A stretch of DNA of 52,202 nt from Campylobacteraceae bacterium (GTDB taxonomy: Bacteria > Campylobacterota > Campylobacteria > Campylobacterales > Sulfurovaceae), in assembly GCA_026996165.1 (NCBI GenBank), contig JALWMP010000074.1:1-52202 (forward strand), given 5' to 3'. The translations under genes were made by a program, and so were the position numbers. Numbering within the stretch: position 1 is the stretch's first letter; each line of letters starts with the position of its first letter. The notes under the pieces were generated by a model. The model made no database searches, was not told where the DNA came from, and was given only the letters and a program-made list of their open reading frames with translations. Positions 31,163 through 40,456 of this stretch are shown here, in pieces.

Positions 31163-31435
31163 TTACGCTACTGCGTCTTTTAAAGATTTTCCAACTTTAA
31201 ATTTAACTGCTTTTCTAGCAGGAATTTGAACAGTTTTACCTGTAAGTGGAACTCTTGCTTCTCTTGCGGCTCTCTCTACTGTTGAGAATGAACCAAAACC
31301 AATAAAACTTACAGTTTTACCCTCTTTTAGTGCATCTGTAATTGTCTCCAATATTGCATTTAGTGCTTCATTTGCATCTTTTTTAGATAAACCCGACTTC
31401 TCTGATACTGCATCAATAAATTCTGCTTTTCTCAT
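31163..31435 (-). CDS. hup: HU family DNA-binding protein
   Basis: MRKAEFIDAVSEKSGLSKKDANEAL..GFGSFSTVERAAREARVPLTGKTVQIPARKAVKFKVGKSLKDAV. Confidence 0.95.
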   Translation of the reverse strand: MRKAEFIDAVSEKSGLSKKDANEALNAILETITDALKEGKTVSFIGFGSFSTVERAAREARVPLTGKTVQIPARKAVKFKVGKSLKDAVA

Positions 31436-31596
31436 TAAATCATCCTTTGTAAAATATTTATACTCAATTCTACAATTTTTTTTTTAAAATAACAAGGAAT
31501 TTACAAAAAAGATGTTAAAAATGGTTTAAAAGAGACTATCTTTGGGATTTTTGTTTAAAATGATGTTATAATTTTTTAAATATTTTAGGAGTCTTA

Positions 31597-33885
31597 GTGC
31601 ATATTTTTATACTAATATTTATGATAATCTTTATCTATGGGTCATTTTCTACTATTTTTCATTCAACAGAGATGGTTGGTAAAATAGGGCAAAGTTTTGG
31701 AGAAGGAAATATTGAACTTTTTGGATATTTGGCTTATCTCAATCTACTTATGTTACTATTTCCTCTATATAAAGTTTATAAAGATGAAAAGCTATTGAAA
31801 GATATAGAGTTTCATACGGGTTGGATGCTTCTGTTTATCTCAGCTCTTCTATTTCAATCTTTGGTTGTAGATATTTATAAGAGTGGAGCAATTTCATTAA
31901 GCTTGTATGATTTTTTAAATCCATATATTGGTAAAGCTGGAATGTGGCTTTTATGGATTTTATCAACTTTGGTTGCTTTAATATTAATATTGAATGATAT
32001 TCCAGATGTAAAACGTGCTATACAATTTGTTGTAAAATATATTGAAATTATTATAAACAAAAGCAAGTTATTTTGGAATAAAATTGAAAATCCATTTTTT
32101 GATAAAAAAAGTACAGAGAGTATGACAACAATCGTTGCTCAAAGACGAGCTAGAAGAACAAATAGTGAAGATAAAACAAAAATAGTAAAGCAAAAGAGAC
32201 CTAAAAAAATTTCTCATAAGAAAAAAACAGTTAAGAAGAAAAAGGTTGTGCAAGAGAGACCTATACTAGAAGAGCGTCCTATTGAGGAGATTGGAAACTT
32301 AACTATTGAACCTTTGCAATCTATGGTAGATAAAGAGCCAAAGGTAGAAGATGAGGTGTCGTCTATTGAACCTGTTGTTCTATCTGATGAAGAGGTATTA
32401 GTAAAAAAAAGTACAAAGATTATTGATGAGTTAGAAGAAAACCGTGCATTGATGGAACAACTTGAAAAGGGTGAGATTGAAGAGCCTGAAGATTTTATCT
32501 TACCATATTTAGAGTTTTTAGAAGAAGCACCAAAGAGTTCTAGAAAGATTGATGAAGAGGAGATAGACCGTAAAGTACATGAACTTCTTGATAAATTGGG
32601 ACAGTTTAAAATTACTGGTGAAGTTATGGACATTTACTCAGGACCATTAGTTACTACTTTTGAGTTTAAACCAGCTGCCAATGTTAAAGTCTCTAAAATT
32701 TTAAACTTGCAAGATGACCTTGCCATGGCACTAAGAGCAGAGACTATTCGTATTCAAGCTCCAATCCCTGGGCGAGATGTAATAGGAATAGAGATACCAA
32801 ATGACAGTTTTGATACCATTTACTTACGAGACATTTTAGAGAGTGAACTTTTTCAGACTTCTAAGTCACCACTTACTATTGCTTTAGGTAAAGATATTGT
32901 AGGTAATCCATTTGTAACAGACCTTAAAAAGTTGCCTCACTTGCTGATTGCAGGAACTACAGGTTCTGGTAAATCTGTAGGTATTAACGCCATGATTTTA
33001 TCATTGCTATATAGAAATGACCCTGACTCACTCAAACTTATGTTGATTGACCCTAAGATGTTGGAGTTTTCTATCTATAATGATATTCCACATCTTATTA
33101 CTCCTGTTATTACAGATGCTGCAAAAGCGATAGCTGCTTTAGCCAATATGGTAGGAGAGATGGAGCGTCGCTATAAGTTAATGGCAGAGAGTCGTACTAA
33201 AAATATTGACAACTATAATGAAAAGGCAAAAAAGAAGGGTATTGACCCTATGCCATTTATTGTTGTAATTATTGATGAGTTGGCTGACCTTATGATGAAT
33301 GGTGGTAAAGATGTTGAGTACTCCATAGCAAGATTAGCACAGATGGCTAGAGCAGCTGGTATTCACCTTATAGTTGCAACACAGAGACCAAGTGTCGATG
33401 TTGTTACAGGTCTTATTAAAGCAAACTTACCATCAAGACTCTCTTACAGAGTAGGGCAACGAATTGACTCAAAGGTTATTTTAGATGCACTAGGAGCTGA
33501 CACTCTACTTGGAAAGGGAGATGCTCTCTTTACTCCTCCAGGGACTAATGGTTTAGTGCGTATACATGCTCCATGGAACTCTGAGGAAGAGATTGAGGAG
33601 ATTGTAGAGTTTTTAAAAGAGCAGAGAGCTCCTGACTATGATGAACGATATTTAGTTCAAGATGGTTCTGATGCAAAAGTAGGAGTTGGTATACAAGGTG
33701 AGTTAGATGAGTTGTATGAAGAGGCAAAGCAGATTGTTTTAAATGACCAAAAGACCTCTATATCTTATCTGCAACGAAAACTTCAAATTGGTTATAATCG
33801 TTCAGCAAATATTATTGAACAGCTTCAAGAGATGGGGGTTCTTTCAGCTCCTAACAATAAGGGGCAGAGAGAGATTTTGCTTTAA
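31597..33885 (+). CDS. ftsK: DNA translocase FtsK (GTG start)
   Basis: N-terminal TMs, LLIAGTTGSGKSVGINAM, VVIIDELADLMM, C-terminal gamma-like winged helix. Confidence 0.95.
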   Translation: MHIFILIFMIIFIYGSFSTIFHSTEMVGKIGQSFGEGNIELFGYLAYLNLLMLLFPLYKVYKDEKLLKDIEFHTGWMLLFISALLFQSLVVDIYKSGAISLSLYDFLNPYIGKAGMWLLWILSTLVALILILNDIPDVKRAIQFVVKYIEIIINKSKLFWNKIENPFFDKKSTESMTTIVAQRRARRTNSEDKTKIVKQKRPKKISHKKKTVKKKKVVQERPILEERPIEEIGNLTIEPLQSMVDKEPKVEDEVSSIEPVVLSDEEVLVKKSTKIIDELEENRALMEQLEKGEIEEPEDFILPYLEFLEEAPKSSRKIDEEEIDRKVHELLDKLGQFKITGEVMDIYSGPLVTTFEFKPAANVKVSKILNLQDDLAMALRAETIRIQAPIPGRDVIGIEIPNDSFDTIYLRDILESELFQTSKSPLTIALGKDIVGNPFVTDLKKLPHLLIAGTTGSGKSVGINAMILSLLYRNDPDSLKLMLIDPKMLEFSIYNDIPHLITPVITDAAKAIAALANMVGEMERRYKLMAESRTKNIDNYNEKAKKKGIDPMPFIVVIIDELADLMMNGGKDVEYSIARLAQMARAAGIHLIVATQRPSVDVVTGLIKANLPSRLSYRVGQRIDSKVILDALGADTLLGKGDALFTPPGTNGLVRIHAPWNSEEEIEEIVEFLKEQRAPDYDERYLVQDGSDAKVGVGIQGELDELYEEAKQIVLNDQKTSISYLQRKLQIGYNRSANIIEQLQEMGVLSAPNNKGQREILL

Positions 33886-33900
33886 TTTAGGAAACGCACC

Positions 33901-35745
33901 CTATGCTAACTCTTTAAATAAAGGTTCATATCTCTCTTCAATCTCATCTAAAGCTTCTGAAGCCACTTCAAGACGCTCAAACAACTCATCAATCTCTGAT
34001 TGAAGCTTTCCAATAGTTTGAGAAGCCTCTATCATTGCAGAGTTATCACCACTCTCAGAGGCTTTCATTAACTTCTCATTTTCTGCCTCTAGCTCCTCTT
34101 CAAGCTCCATAATCTTCTCTTCGCAAAACTCTAACTCTTTTTTATGTGGTGCATTCTCTTTGCTTCGTGCTTGAATGAGTGCTGAGCGTTGCTTTTTGAT
34201 TTCAGCTCTACTTAGTTTAGGTTTTTGTGACTGTTTAGGTTTATTCTCAACTACTCCACCTTCCTCTTCCCAACCTATCTTTTCTAAAAACTCATCGTAA
34301 GTTCCATCAAAATACTCAGCCCCACCTTTATGAAAGATAACCAAAGCATCTGCTAAACGACGTAGAAGCATCTCAGAGTGAGTAACCATAATGGTTGAGC
34401 CTTTAAACTTCTCTATAGCTGTGCAGAGAGAATCAATAGAGTACATATCTAGGTGGTTGGTAGGCTCATCTAGTAGAAGTAGGTTAGCCTCAGTAGCTAT
34501 AATCTTTCCTAACATAACACGGCTACGTTCACCACCTGAAAGAACAGAGATTTTCTTGTCGGCTAACTCTCTACTAAACATCATTGTTCCACAGATACTT
34601 CGTGTCTGGGCAATTCCAAGCTTTAAAGTTACCGATGAAATTTCATCTATAATAGAGTTGTTAGGGTTGAGCCGTTCAATATTTGTCTGTCCAAAGTGAG
34701 CCATAGCTGTAGATGGGTGAAATTTTAGTTCACCCTCTTGTGCTTTTAACTCTCCAGATATGACATTTAGCAGAGTAGATTTTCCTTTACCATTTTTACC
34801 AATAATAGCTAAGGTTTTTCCATTCTCTAGGGCAAAAGAGAGATTTTCAAAGAGCTTTTCATCTTCTTTGTAGCCAAATGCCAACTTTTCAACTCTTAAA
34901 TTAATTTTTGCAGGGGTCTCTTTGTAGTTAAAGTTAAAAGCAAGATTGCTCTCACTCTCTAAACTCTCCATCTCTTCCATCTTATCAAGAATCTTCTGTT
35001 TTGACTGTGCTAGGGCAGCTGTTGAGGCTCGTGCTTTGTTCTTTGCTACAAACTCCTCTAACTCTTTACGCTTTTTCTCTTGGTTTTGGCGTGTCTTCTC
35101 ATAAGTCTCATCACTTAGGGCTAAGGTCTCATCATACTTTTTAGTATTACCTTGAATAATACGTAGAGATTTACGCCCAATTCCCATAGTATGAGTAGTA
35201 ACAGAGTCCATAAACTCACGGTCATGAGTAATTAAAATTACTTCTCCTTCAAAAGAGCGTATAAATTGTTTTAGCCAACGCAAGGAGAGTAGGTCAAGGT
35301 AGTTTGTAGGCTCATCTAGTAGGAGCATATTGGGTTCAGTTGCTAAGAGTTTTGCTAAGTTAATACGAATCTGATACCCACCTGAAAAGCTCATAGGGTC
35401 TTTCTCTAAATCTTCACTTGTAAAGCCTAGTCCAAATAGTATCTTCTCTATTTTATAGAAGTTATACTGCTCATCTTCACTTAGAACTAAAGAACACTCC
35501 TCTCTTACAGTAGGTTTGGTAAAGACCAAGTGTTGACGTAGTGTTCCTATTTTATAGTTTTTAGGAATCAAGACCTTACCACTGTCGTAACTCTCCTCTC
35601 CTAATATAATTTTAAAAAGTGTAGATTTTCCTGAACCATTTCGTCCAATAAGACCTATTTTTTGATTGGCATTTATCTTTAGGTTAATGTTTTTAAAAAG
35701 TATTTGTTCACCGAAGCTTTTTGAGAGATTAGTTAGTTGTATCAT
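33901..35745 (-). CDS. ABC-F family ATP-binding protein
   Basis: Two Walker A (GRNGSGKST, GKNGKGKST), two signatures (FSGGYQ, LSGGERSR), LLLDEPTNYLD/LLLDEPTNHLD, no TM domain. Confidence 0.93.
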   Translation of the reverse strand: MIQLTNLSKSFGEQILFKNINLKINANQKIGLIGRNGSGKSTLFKIILGEESYDSGKVLIPKNYKIGTLRQHLVFTKPTVREECSLVLSEDEQYNFYKIEKILFGLGFTSEDLEKDPMSFSGGYQIRINLAKLLATEPNMLLLDEPTNYLDLLSLRWLKQFIRSFEGEVILITHDREFMDSVTTHTMGIGRKSLRIIQGNTKKYDETLALSDETYEKTRQNQEKKRKELEEFVAKNKARASTAALAQSKQKILDKMEEMESLESESNLAFNFNYKETPAKINLRVEKLAFGYKEDEKLFENLSFALENGKTLAIIGKNGKGKSTLLNVISGELKAQEGELKFHPSTAMAHFGQTNIERLNPNNSIIDEISSVTLKLGIAQTRSICGTMMFSRELADKKISVLSGGERSRVMLGKIIATEANLLLLDEPTNHLDMYSIDSLCTAIEKFKGSTIMVTHSEMLLRRLADALVIFHKGGAEYFDGTYDEFLEKIGWEEEGGVVENKPKQSQKPKLSRAEIKKQRSALIQARSKENAPHKKELEFCEEKIMELEEELEAENEKLMKASESGDNSAMIEASQTIGKLQSEIDELFERLEVASEALDEIEERYEPLFKELA

Positions 35746-35784
35746 TATGTTCCATTGTTGAAGATATGATGAAATTATATATTA

Positions 35785-35801
35785 CGTCGGCTGAACCGAC
35801 G
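35785..35801. repeat. REP-like hairpin cgtcgg-ctgaa-ccgacg
   Basis: Perfect 6-bp GC-rich stem in an AT-rich intergenic region. Confidence 0.55.
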
Positions 35802-35825
35802 CATAAAGGAGATTTTTTGAGAGGT

Positions 35826-36620
35826 CTATTTTTTATCTTTTATAACTACTTTAGCATACATACCAGGGAAGATATTTTTGTCTCCTCTATCAAAAGTTAT
35901 ACGCATCTGAATTTTATGGGTCATTGGATTTGCCGCAGGTACAATGGCTTTAATAGTTCCAACAGTACTATATTTAATAGAAGGGATTTTAACTACAAGC
36001 TTTTGCCCAACAGAGACTTTAGAGATAATACTTTCAGAAACAGAGACATGAACCTCTAAATCTTCTGTATCAACCATCATAATAGTAAGCATACCAGGCA
36101 TAATCATATCACCAACTTTAATGTTTCTTCTAACAATTACACCATCTGAAGGGGCTTTCATCTTAAGATAGTTAAATAGACTAGCCATCTGTCTAGCTTT
36201 TATATTTGCCTGTTCTACCATAACTTGAGCTGAATCTAACATCGCTTTAACATTTTCAGCTTGAGAGGTTAGGTCATCTAAATCTCCTATGACTGAATTG
36301 GTTTTTTTTTCTAAACGTTTTCTTTTTTTATTTATATTTTCTAAACGCTTTCTCCAAAACTCAACTACAATCTTTGACTGCTCTAGCATTAAGTCAGCTT
36401 GTGACTTCATAATATCAAATTCGGCAGATTCCATTTCGTATAGTACATCTTCCCGTTTTACATGGTCTCCAACTTTTACATTTACTTTTTTGACATAGCC
36501 CATATAGCGACTACCTATCATCTTTTGACCATCTGAGACAACTGTCCCTGTTACTATAATATCCTCAGCATGTAGCAATGATATTATGAGTAAAAATGCT
36601 ATAACTAAACCTTTTCTCAT
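35826..36620 (-). CDS. Periplasmic adaptor subunit (HlyD/RND membrane-fusion type)
   Basis: Signal peptide, GYVKKVNVKVGDHVKREDVLYEMES lipoyl-like motif, coiled-coil hairpin, MKAPSDGVIVRRNIKVGDMI. Confidence 0.82.
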   Translation of the reverse strand: MRKGLVIAFLLIISLLHAEDIIVTGTVVSDGQKMIGSRYMGYVKKVNVKVGDHVKREDVLYEMESAEFDIMKSQADLMLEQSKIVVEFWRKRLENINKKRKRLEKKTNSVIGDLDDLTSQAENVKAMLDSAQVMVEQANIKARQMASLFNYLKMKAPSDGVIVRRNIKVGDMIMPGMLTIMMVDTEDLEVHVSVSESIISKVSVGQKLVVKIPSIKYSTVGTIKAIVPAANPMTHKIQMRITFDRGDKNIFPGMYAKVVIKDKK

Positions 36621-36644
36621 AGGTATCTCCTTTCTTCTAATTGA

Positions 36645-37055
36645 TTACCATTTACGTATTTGAATATGACATTTTAAGCACTGTTGTGTAATTTTACTAT
36701 ATGCTTGTAGAGCTTGTACTGGGTCACCATCTGCAAAACGCTCCTCTATATCTTCTGCTTTTTGTTTAATCTTTTTTTTGATTTTATTGCTCATCTTTAT
36801 ATTGTTATTGAACCACTTTTCATAGATATCTTTAGTATTTATCTCTGAGTCTGTAGGTACAACTTTAACAATAGTCTCTTTAAGAGTCTTTACACCATCT
36901 TTAACAATATCAATATTATTATAGAAGAATCCTGTTTGAATATCTTGCATCGCTTGTGCCATCTTTTGCATATCTAAAACTCTTTGAGCTTGTGTATAGG
37001 CATTAAGAGAGGTAGTTGCCATCATAAAAGCTGGTATTAGTAGAAGTTTTTTCAT
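36645..37055 (-). CDS. Secreted cytochrome c'-like monoheme protein
   Basis: Signal peptide; single CXXCH near C-terminus (QQCLKCHIQIRKW) after a helical domain. Confidence 0.72.
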   Translation of the reverse strand: MKKLLLIPAFMMATTSLNAYTQAQRVLDMQKMAQAMQDIQTGFFYNNIDIVKDGVKTLKETIVKVVPTDSEINTKDIYEKWFNNNIKMSNKIKKKIKQKAEDIEERFADGDPVQALQAYSKITQQCLKCHIQIRKW

Positions 37056-37262
37056 TTTTCTATTCCTTTAGTTTAAACTTATGAATTATTATAACGGATT
37101 ATTTTGAATATAGAATCTTTTTTACTATTTTTATTATAGATAAATTACATTTAGTTACTAAATAACTTTTATAAAAATGATATATTATTATTACTATTGT
37201 TTAAGTATTATTTTAAATATAAGTTGATATGATAGCAATATCACAATTAAAGGATTTAACTT

Positions 37263-37898
37263 ATGAAAAAAATCATAATCTTAAGTGCAACAACTGCTCT
37301 ATTATTAACTACGGCTTCGGCTGATTTCTCTTTTGGAGATATGTTTAAAGATATGAAAGAGGCTGCAACATCTATGAGTAAAGATATGAAAGATTCAGTT
37401 TCTTCAATGAAAGATGGTGCAGTGGAGACATCAAAATCGGCAGAGAGAACTGTTTCTAATGTAAGTTCAGATGTAAAAGATTCATCTGTAAAGGTATCTG
37501 ATGATTTAAAGACAGCAGAGGTTTCAACATCTAAAGATACAAGAGATTCAGCAGTAGAGTTAGCAGAAGATACAAAAGATTCTGTAACAAATACTACTAA
37601 AGACCTTAAAGACTCAACAACAATCGCATCAAAAGATATGAAAGATTCAGCAGTTGCTGTATCTAAAGATGTAAATGATGCTACAAAATCAGTTTCATCT
37701 GATACAAAAGATAGTGTAAAGACTGTTTCAGATAATGCTAACGATTCAACAAAAACAGCTACTACAGAGGCATCATCAACAGCAAAAGAGGCTTCTGATG
37801 ATGCTTCAAAATCAGTAAAAACTGTTTCAGACAATGCTAATGATTCAGCAAAAACAGCTTCAACAGAGGCATCTGAAGCTACAAAAGATAATAAATAG
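37263..37898 (+). CDS. Secreted 11-mer-repeat (LEA/apolipoprotein-like) protein
   Basis: Signal peptide MKKIIILSATTALLLTTASA; many KDS/SKD 11-residue repeats. Confidence 0.65.
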   Translation: MKKIIILSATTALLLTTASADFSFGDMFKDMKEAATSMSKDMKDSVSSMKDGAVETSKSAERTVSNVSSDVKDSSVKVSDDLKTAEVSTSKDTRDSAVELAEDTKDSVTNTTKDLKDSTTIASKDMKDSAVAVSKDVNDATKSVSSDTKDSVKTVSDNANDSTKTATTEASSTAKEASDDASKSVKTVSDNANDSAKTASTEASEATKDNK

Positions 37899-38042
37899 TT
37901 CTCTTAAACTTTCTAAATACTTGGGTTACTTTTGTAGCCCAAACTTCTCTACTTACCATTTTATTATTTTAGTGCTATATTAAGTTGTATTAAATATATG
38001 TGACAGTAAAATTTTTAGAAATTTTAAAAACAAGGATTTTCA

Positions 38043-38309
38043 ATGAAAAAAATTATGCTAATTTCTGGAATTGTGGCAATAACACTAACAACAGCTTCAG
38101 CTGATTTCTCTTTTGCTAAGATGTATGAGGAGTTAAAAGCAGTAGCAGAGGCAACAGATGTTAACGTCTCTCATGTAAATGAATCTAACTCTACAAATAG
38201 TACAACAGTTGTAGAGAGTAACTCTACTGATATAAATAGTTCTAAGAGTGAAATCTCTTCAGATGTAAATGTTTCTGATGAGAACAATAGTCAAACTTCT
38301 ACTAAATAG
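38043..38309 (+). CDS. Small secreted Asn/Ser/Thr-rich protein
   Basis: Signal peptide MKKIMLISGIVAITLTTASA then DFSF shared with the upstream ORF; six D/E-X-N-X-S/T motifs. Confidence 0.65.
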   Translation: MKKIMLISGIVAITLTTASADFSFAKMYEELKAVAEATDVNVSHVNESNSTNSTTVVESNSTDINSSKSEISSDVNVSDENNSQTSTK

Positions 38310-38336
38310 TATAAGTAAATTTTATTTTCTTCTATT

Positions 38337-38374
38337 AAAAAGCTACTAAAGGAGGTCACCTTTAGTAGCTTTTT
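38337..38374. terminator. Strong bidirectional rho-independent terminator
   Basis: aaaaagctactaaagg-aggtca-cctttagtagcttttt, perfect 16-bp stem. Confidence 0.93.
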
Positions 38375-38464
38375 AACTCTCTACCTTCAAAAATATTCAA
38401 TCAAAATATATTTAAAGATAAAAAAATGTTATTATTAATATTAATAATAAAAGAGGAGTTATCT

Positions 38465-39490
38465 ATGAAAAAAGTTTTATTGCTTTCTTCAATATCGCTA
38501 TTTTTACCAAATAGTATTTTTGCTGAGTCAAACACTTCTAGTGTGATTAATATTAATATACCTGAAGTTCCAACAGTTCCAAAATTAGAAGTACACTATA
38601 CCAATACAAAAGAGCAAGTTAGCAGTGATAGAGCTATTAAGTTTTCAAAGAGAGTGCCACCTAACTATATTACTAGTGAAGAGCGTTATGGAAAAGGTGG
38701 TGTAGGTGCATCTCTATCTCACTCAAAAGCAATGGTAGGAGATGTTGATAAAGGGCGTATCTCTGCTTATCTAAGAGCTGATTTAATAGATGTAGAGAAG
38801 GCAAAAACAAAACTAAAAAATGCAGGATTTGAGGTTTTAGCTACTACCCCATTAGATGATAGTGGAGAGCTTATATCTATTGTTTTTACTAATGAGGCAT
38901 TAAAAAAGATGGCTTCTAAAAAAGGAAGAGGTTATTTAGGAACGCTACGTCTGCTTATAGATAAAAAAAATAAGCAGATAAGCATTACCAATCCTCTATA
39001 TTTAGCAAAAGCATTCTTGCAAGATGAATTTAATGAAAAAGAGGCAAAAATAGTTCTAAAGGCTTTAGATAAAGAGTTCAAAGGTGCTAAAAACTCATTA
39101 GATAAGTTAAAGTTTCAAGCACTACCAAATTATAATTTTATGAAAGGTATGCCTCACTTTAGTGACCAAATAGTAGTAGCTAAAGGTAAAGAGCTAAAAG
39201 CTAAAGCAGTTAAAAATAAGAATGTTGCTTTTGTATTGGATCTTCCAAATGGTTCAACACTTATTGGTATAAAACTAGGTAAAAAGGCAAATATTTTTCC
39301 TAAAAGAATTGGTACAAACAATGCAGGTATGTTACCTTATCCAGTTTTAATAGAAGATGGTGAAGCAAAGATTCTTGACCCTAAATACTATTTGGCATTA
39401 ATGTATCCTGAACTAAAGATTGAAGGATTTATGGCAATAGCTATGATACCAAAAGCTATTAAAAATGATTGTAAAAAGATTTTTAAATAA
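38465..39490 (+). CDS. Secreted protein of unknown function
   Basis: Signal peptide MKKVLLLSSISLFLPNSIFA; ORF extends upstream to 38426, but 38465 gives a proper signal peptide. Confidence 0.65.
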   Translation: MKKVLLLSSISLFLPNSIFAESNTSSVININIPEVPTVPKLEVHYTNTKEQVSSDRAIKFSKRVPPNYITSEERYGKGGVGASLSHSKAMVGDVDKGRISAYLRADLIDVEKAKTKLKNAGFEVLATTPLDDSGELISIVFTNEALKKMASKKGRGYLGTLRLLIDKKNKQISITNPLYLAKAFLQDEFNEKEAKIVLKALDKEFKGAKNSLDKLKFQALPNYNFMKGMPHFSDQIVVAKGKELKAKAVKNKNVAFVLDLPNGSTLIGIKLGKKANIFPKRIGTNNAGMLPYPVLIEDGEAKILDPKYYLALMYPELKIEGFMAIAMIPKAIKNDCKKIFK

Positions 39491-39501
39491 AAAATAGTTT
39501 G

Positions 39502-39528
39502 AGACAAGGATATCTTATCTCCTTGTCT
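39502..39528. terminator. Rho-independent terminator
   Basis: agacaagga...tccttgtct stem followed by tattttttaaa. Confidence 0.85.
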
Positions 39529-39534
39529 TATTTT

Positions 39535-39762
39535 TTAAAGCTCTTTTTGGGCTTTTTGTAGAGCTTCAATAACTTGTGCAATATTTGCCTTTGGAATATG
39601 AACTTTCCATTCAGGTTCAGTTGCATCAGCCTTTAGGCTAATACCTATACTAGCTACACTTTCACTGTTTGGACCATAAGGCTCTTCAATAGTAGATACC
39701 ATTATTTTACCTTTTGTTCCTGCTAAATCTATCTCATCTATTTTTGTTATTTTATCACTCAT
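39535..39762 (-). CDS. Small conserved-looking cytoplasmic protein of unknown function
   Basis: ORF 39535-39777; likely start ATG at 39762 (MSDKITKIDEIDLAGTKGKIM). Confidence 0.5.
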   Translation of the reverse strand: MSDKITKIDEIDLAGTKGKIMVSTIEEPYGPNSESVASIGISLKADATEPEWKVHIPKANIAQVIEALQKAQKEL

Positions 39763-39829
39763 GATAATACCTTTCAATAATTTATTTAAAGTGTGAGTAT
39801 ATCATGATTTTTTTAGAATTTACTTCAAT

Positions 39830-40456
39830 TTAATTGGAATTTATAGGTGTAAACTCATGTTCAGCACACTGTATTTTTCCTGTTTTACATTTATCTTTAT
39901 AAAAATCTCTATAAGCATTTTTTGCCTCTTTTAATGCTTGTTTTAGTTTGTCACTTTTTGTAGCAGTTCCATCATCTCTTTTCCAAACCATAACTTGATG
40001 TTTCGCATCATCAATAACAATCTTTAAAATATCACCATCTAGTTTAATATCAATATTGTCTTGAATAGCAATTTTAGATTCACCATTATCATCATATATT
40101 ACTTTTTGCACAAATTTTCCATCTTTTTTAAAGAAAATACCTAAATATGTTTCTGCAAGACCATTTATAACTGTTGCATAGTAGTATCCATAGTTATCAA
40201 CATCTAACTCTTCAATAACTAAATAGCCTTCATTAAGTTCTTGACGAATACTTTCATTGCTATATAGACCATGTTGAAGAATATACTCACCAACAATAGA
40301 GTTTTCAGGTATGATTTTTAAATCATCAACATCTGTAGTTTGATTAGTAATTGGTAGTCCAGCTGGAACATCATTTTGAACAGTAGGTTTTATAGCACTA
40401 TTATTACATGCTGTAGTAAATAGTAAGGTGAAAAGAAGTAGAAATATATAGGGCAT
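39830..40456 (-). CDS. Predicted lipoprotein
   Basis: Signal peptide with lipobox LFTTAC. Confidence 0.65.
   Translation of the reverse strand: MPYIFLLLFTLLFTTACNNSAIKPTVQNDVPAGLPITNQTTDVDDLKIIPENSIVGEYILQHGLYSNESIRQELNEGYLVIEELDVDNYGYYYATVINGLAETYLGIFFKKDGKFVQKVIYDDNGESKIAIQDNIDIKLDGDILKIVIDDAKHQVMVWKRDDGTATKSDKLKQALKEAKNAYRDFYKDKCKTGKIQCAEHEFTPINSN

Noticed and set aside
32214-32633. 139-aa antisense ORF inside ftsK
   Set aside because: Ser-rich shadow of the charged, low-complexity FtsK linker; no independent start context.
36302-36310. T9 tract (A9 in the coding strand) in the adaptor gene as a contingency locus
   Set aside because: Short run in a Lys-rich codon context in an intact frame; no evidence of an alternative reading frame product.
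37256-37834. 192-aa minus-strand ORF opposite the LEA-like gene
   Set aside because: Low-complexity mirror of the repeat-rich sense ORF; the sense strand has a signal peptide and proper start, the antisense product is Ser/Val/Phe-rich without family features.
37263-37898. CRISPR-like or tandem DNA array
   Set aside because: The repeats are in-frame coding 11-mers with variable bodies, not spacer-separated repeats.
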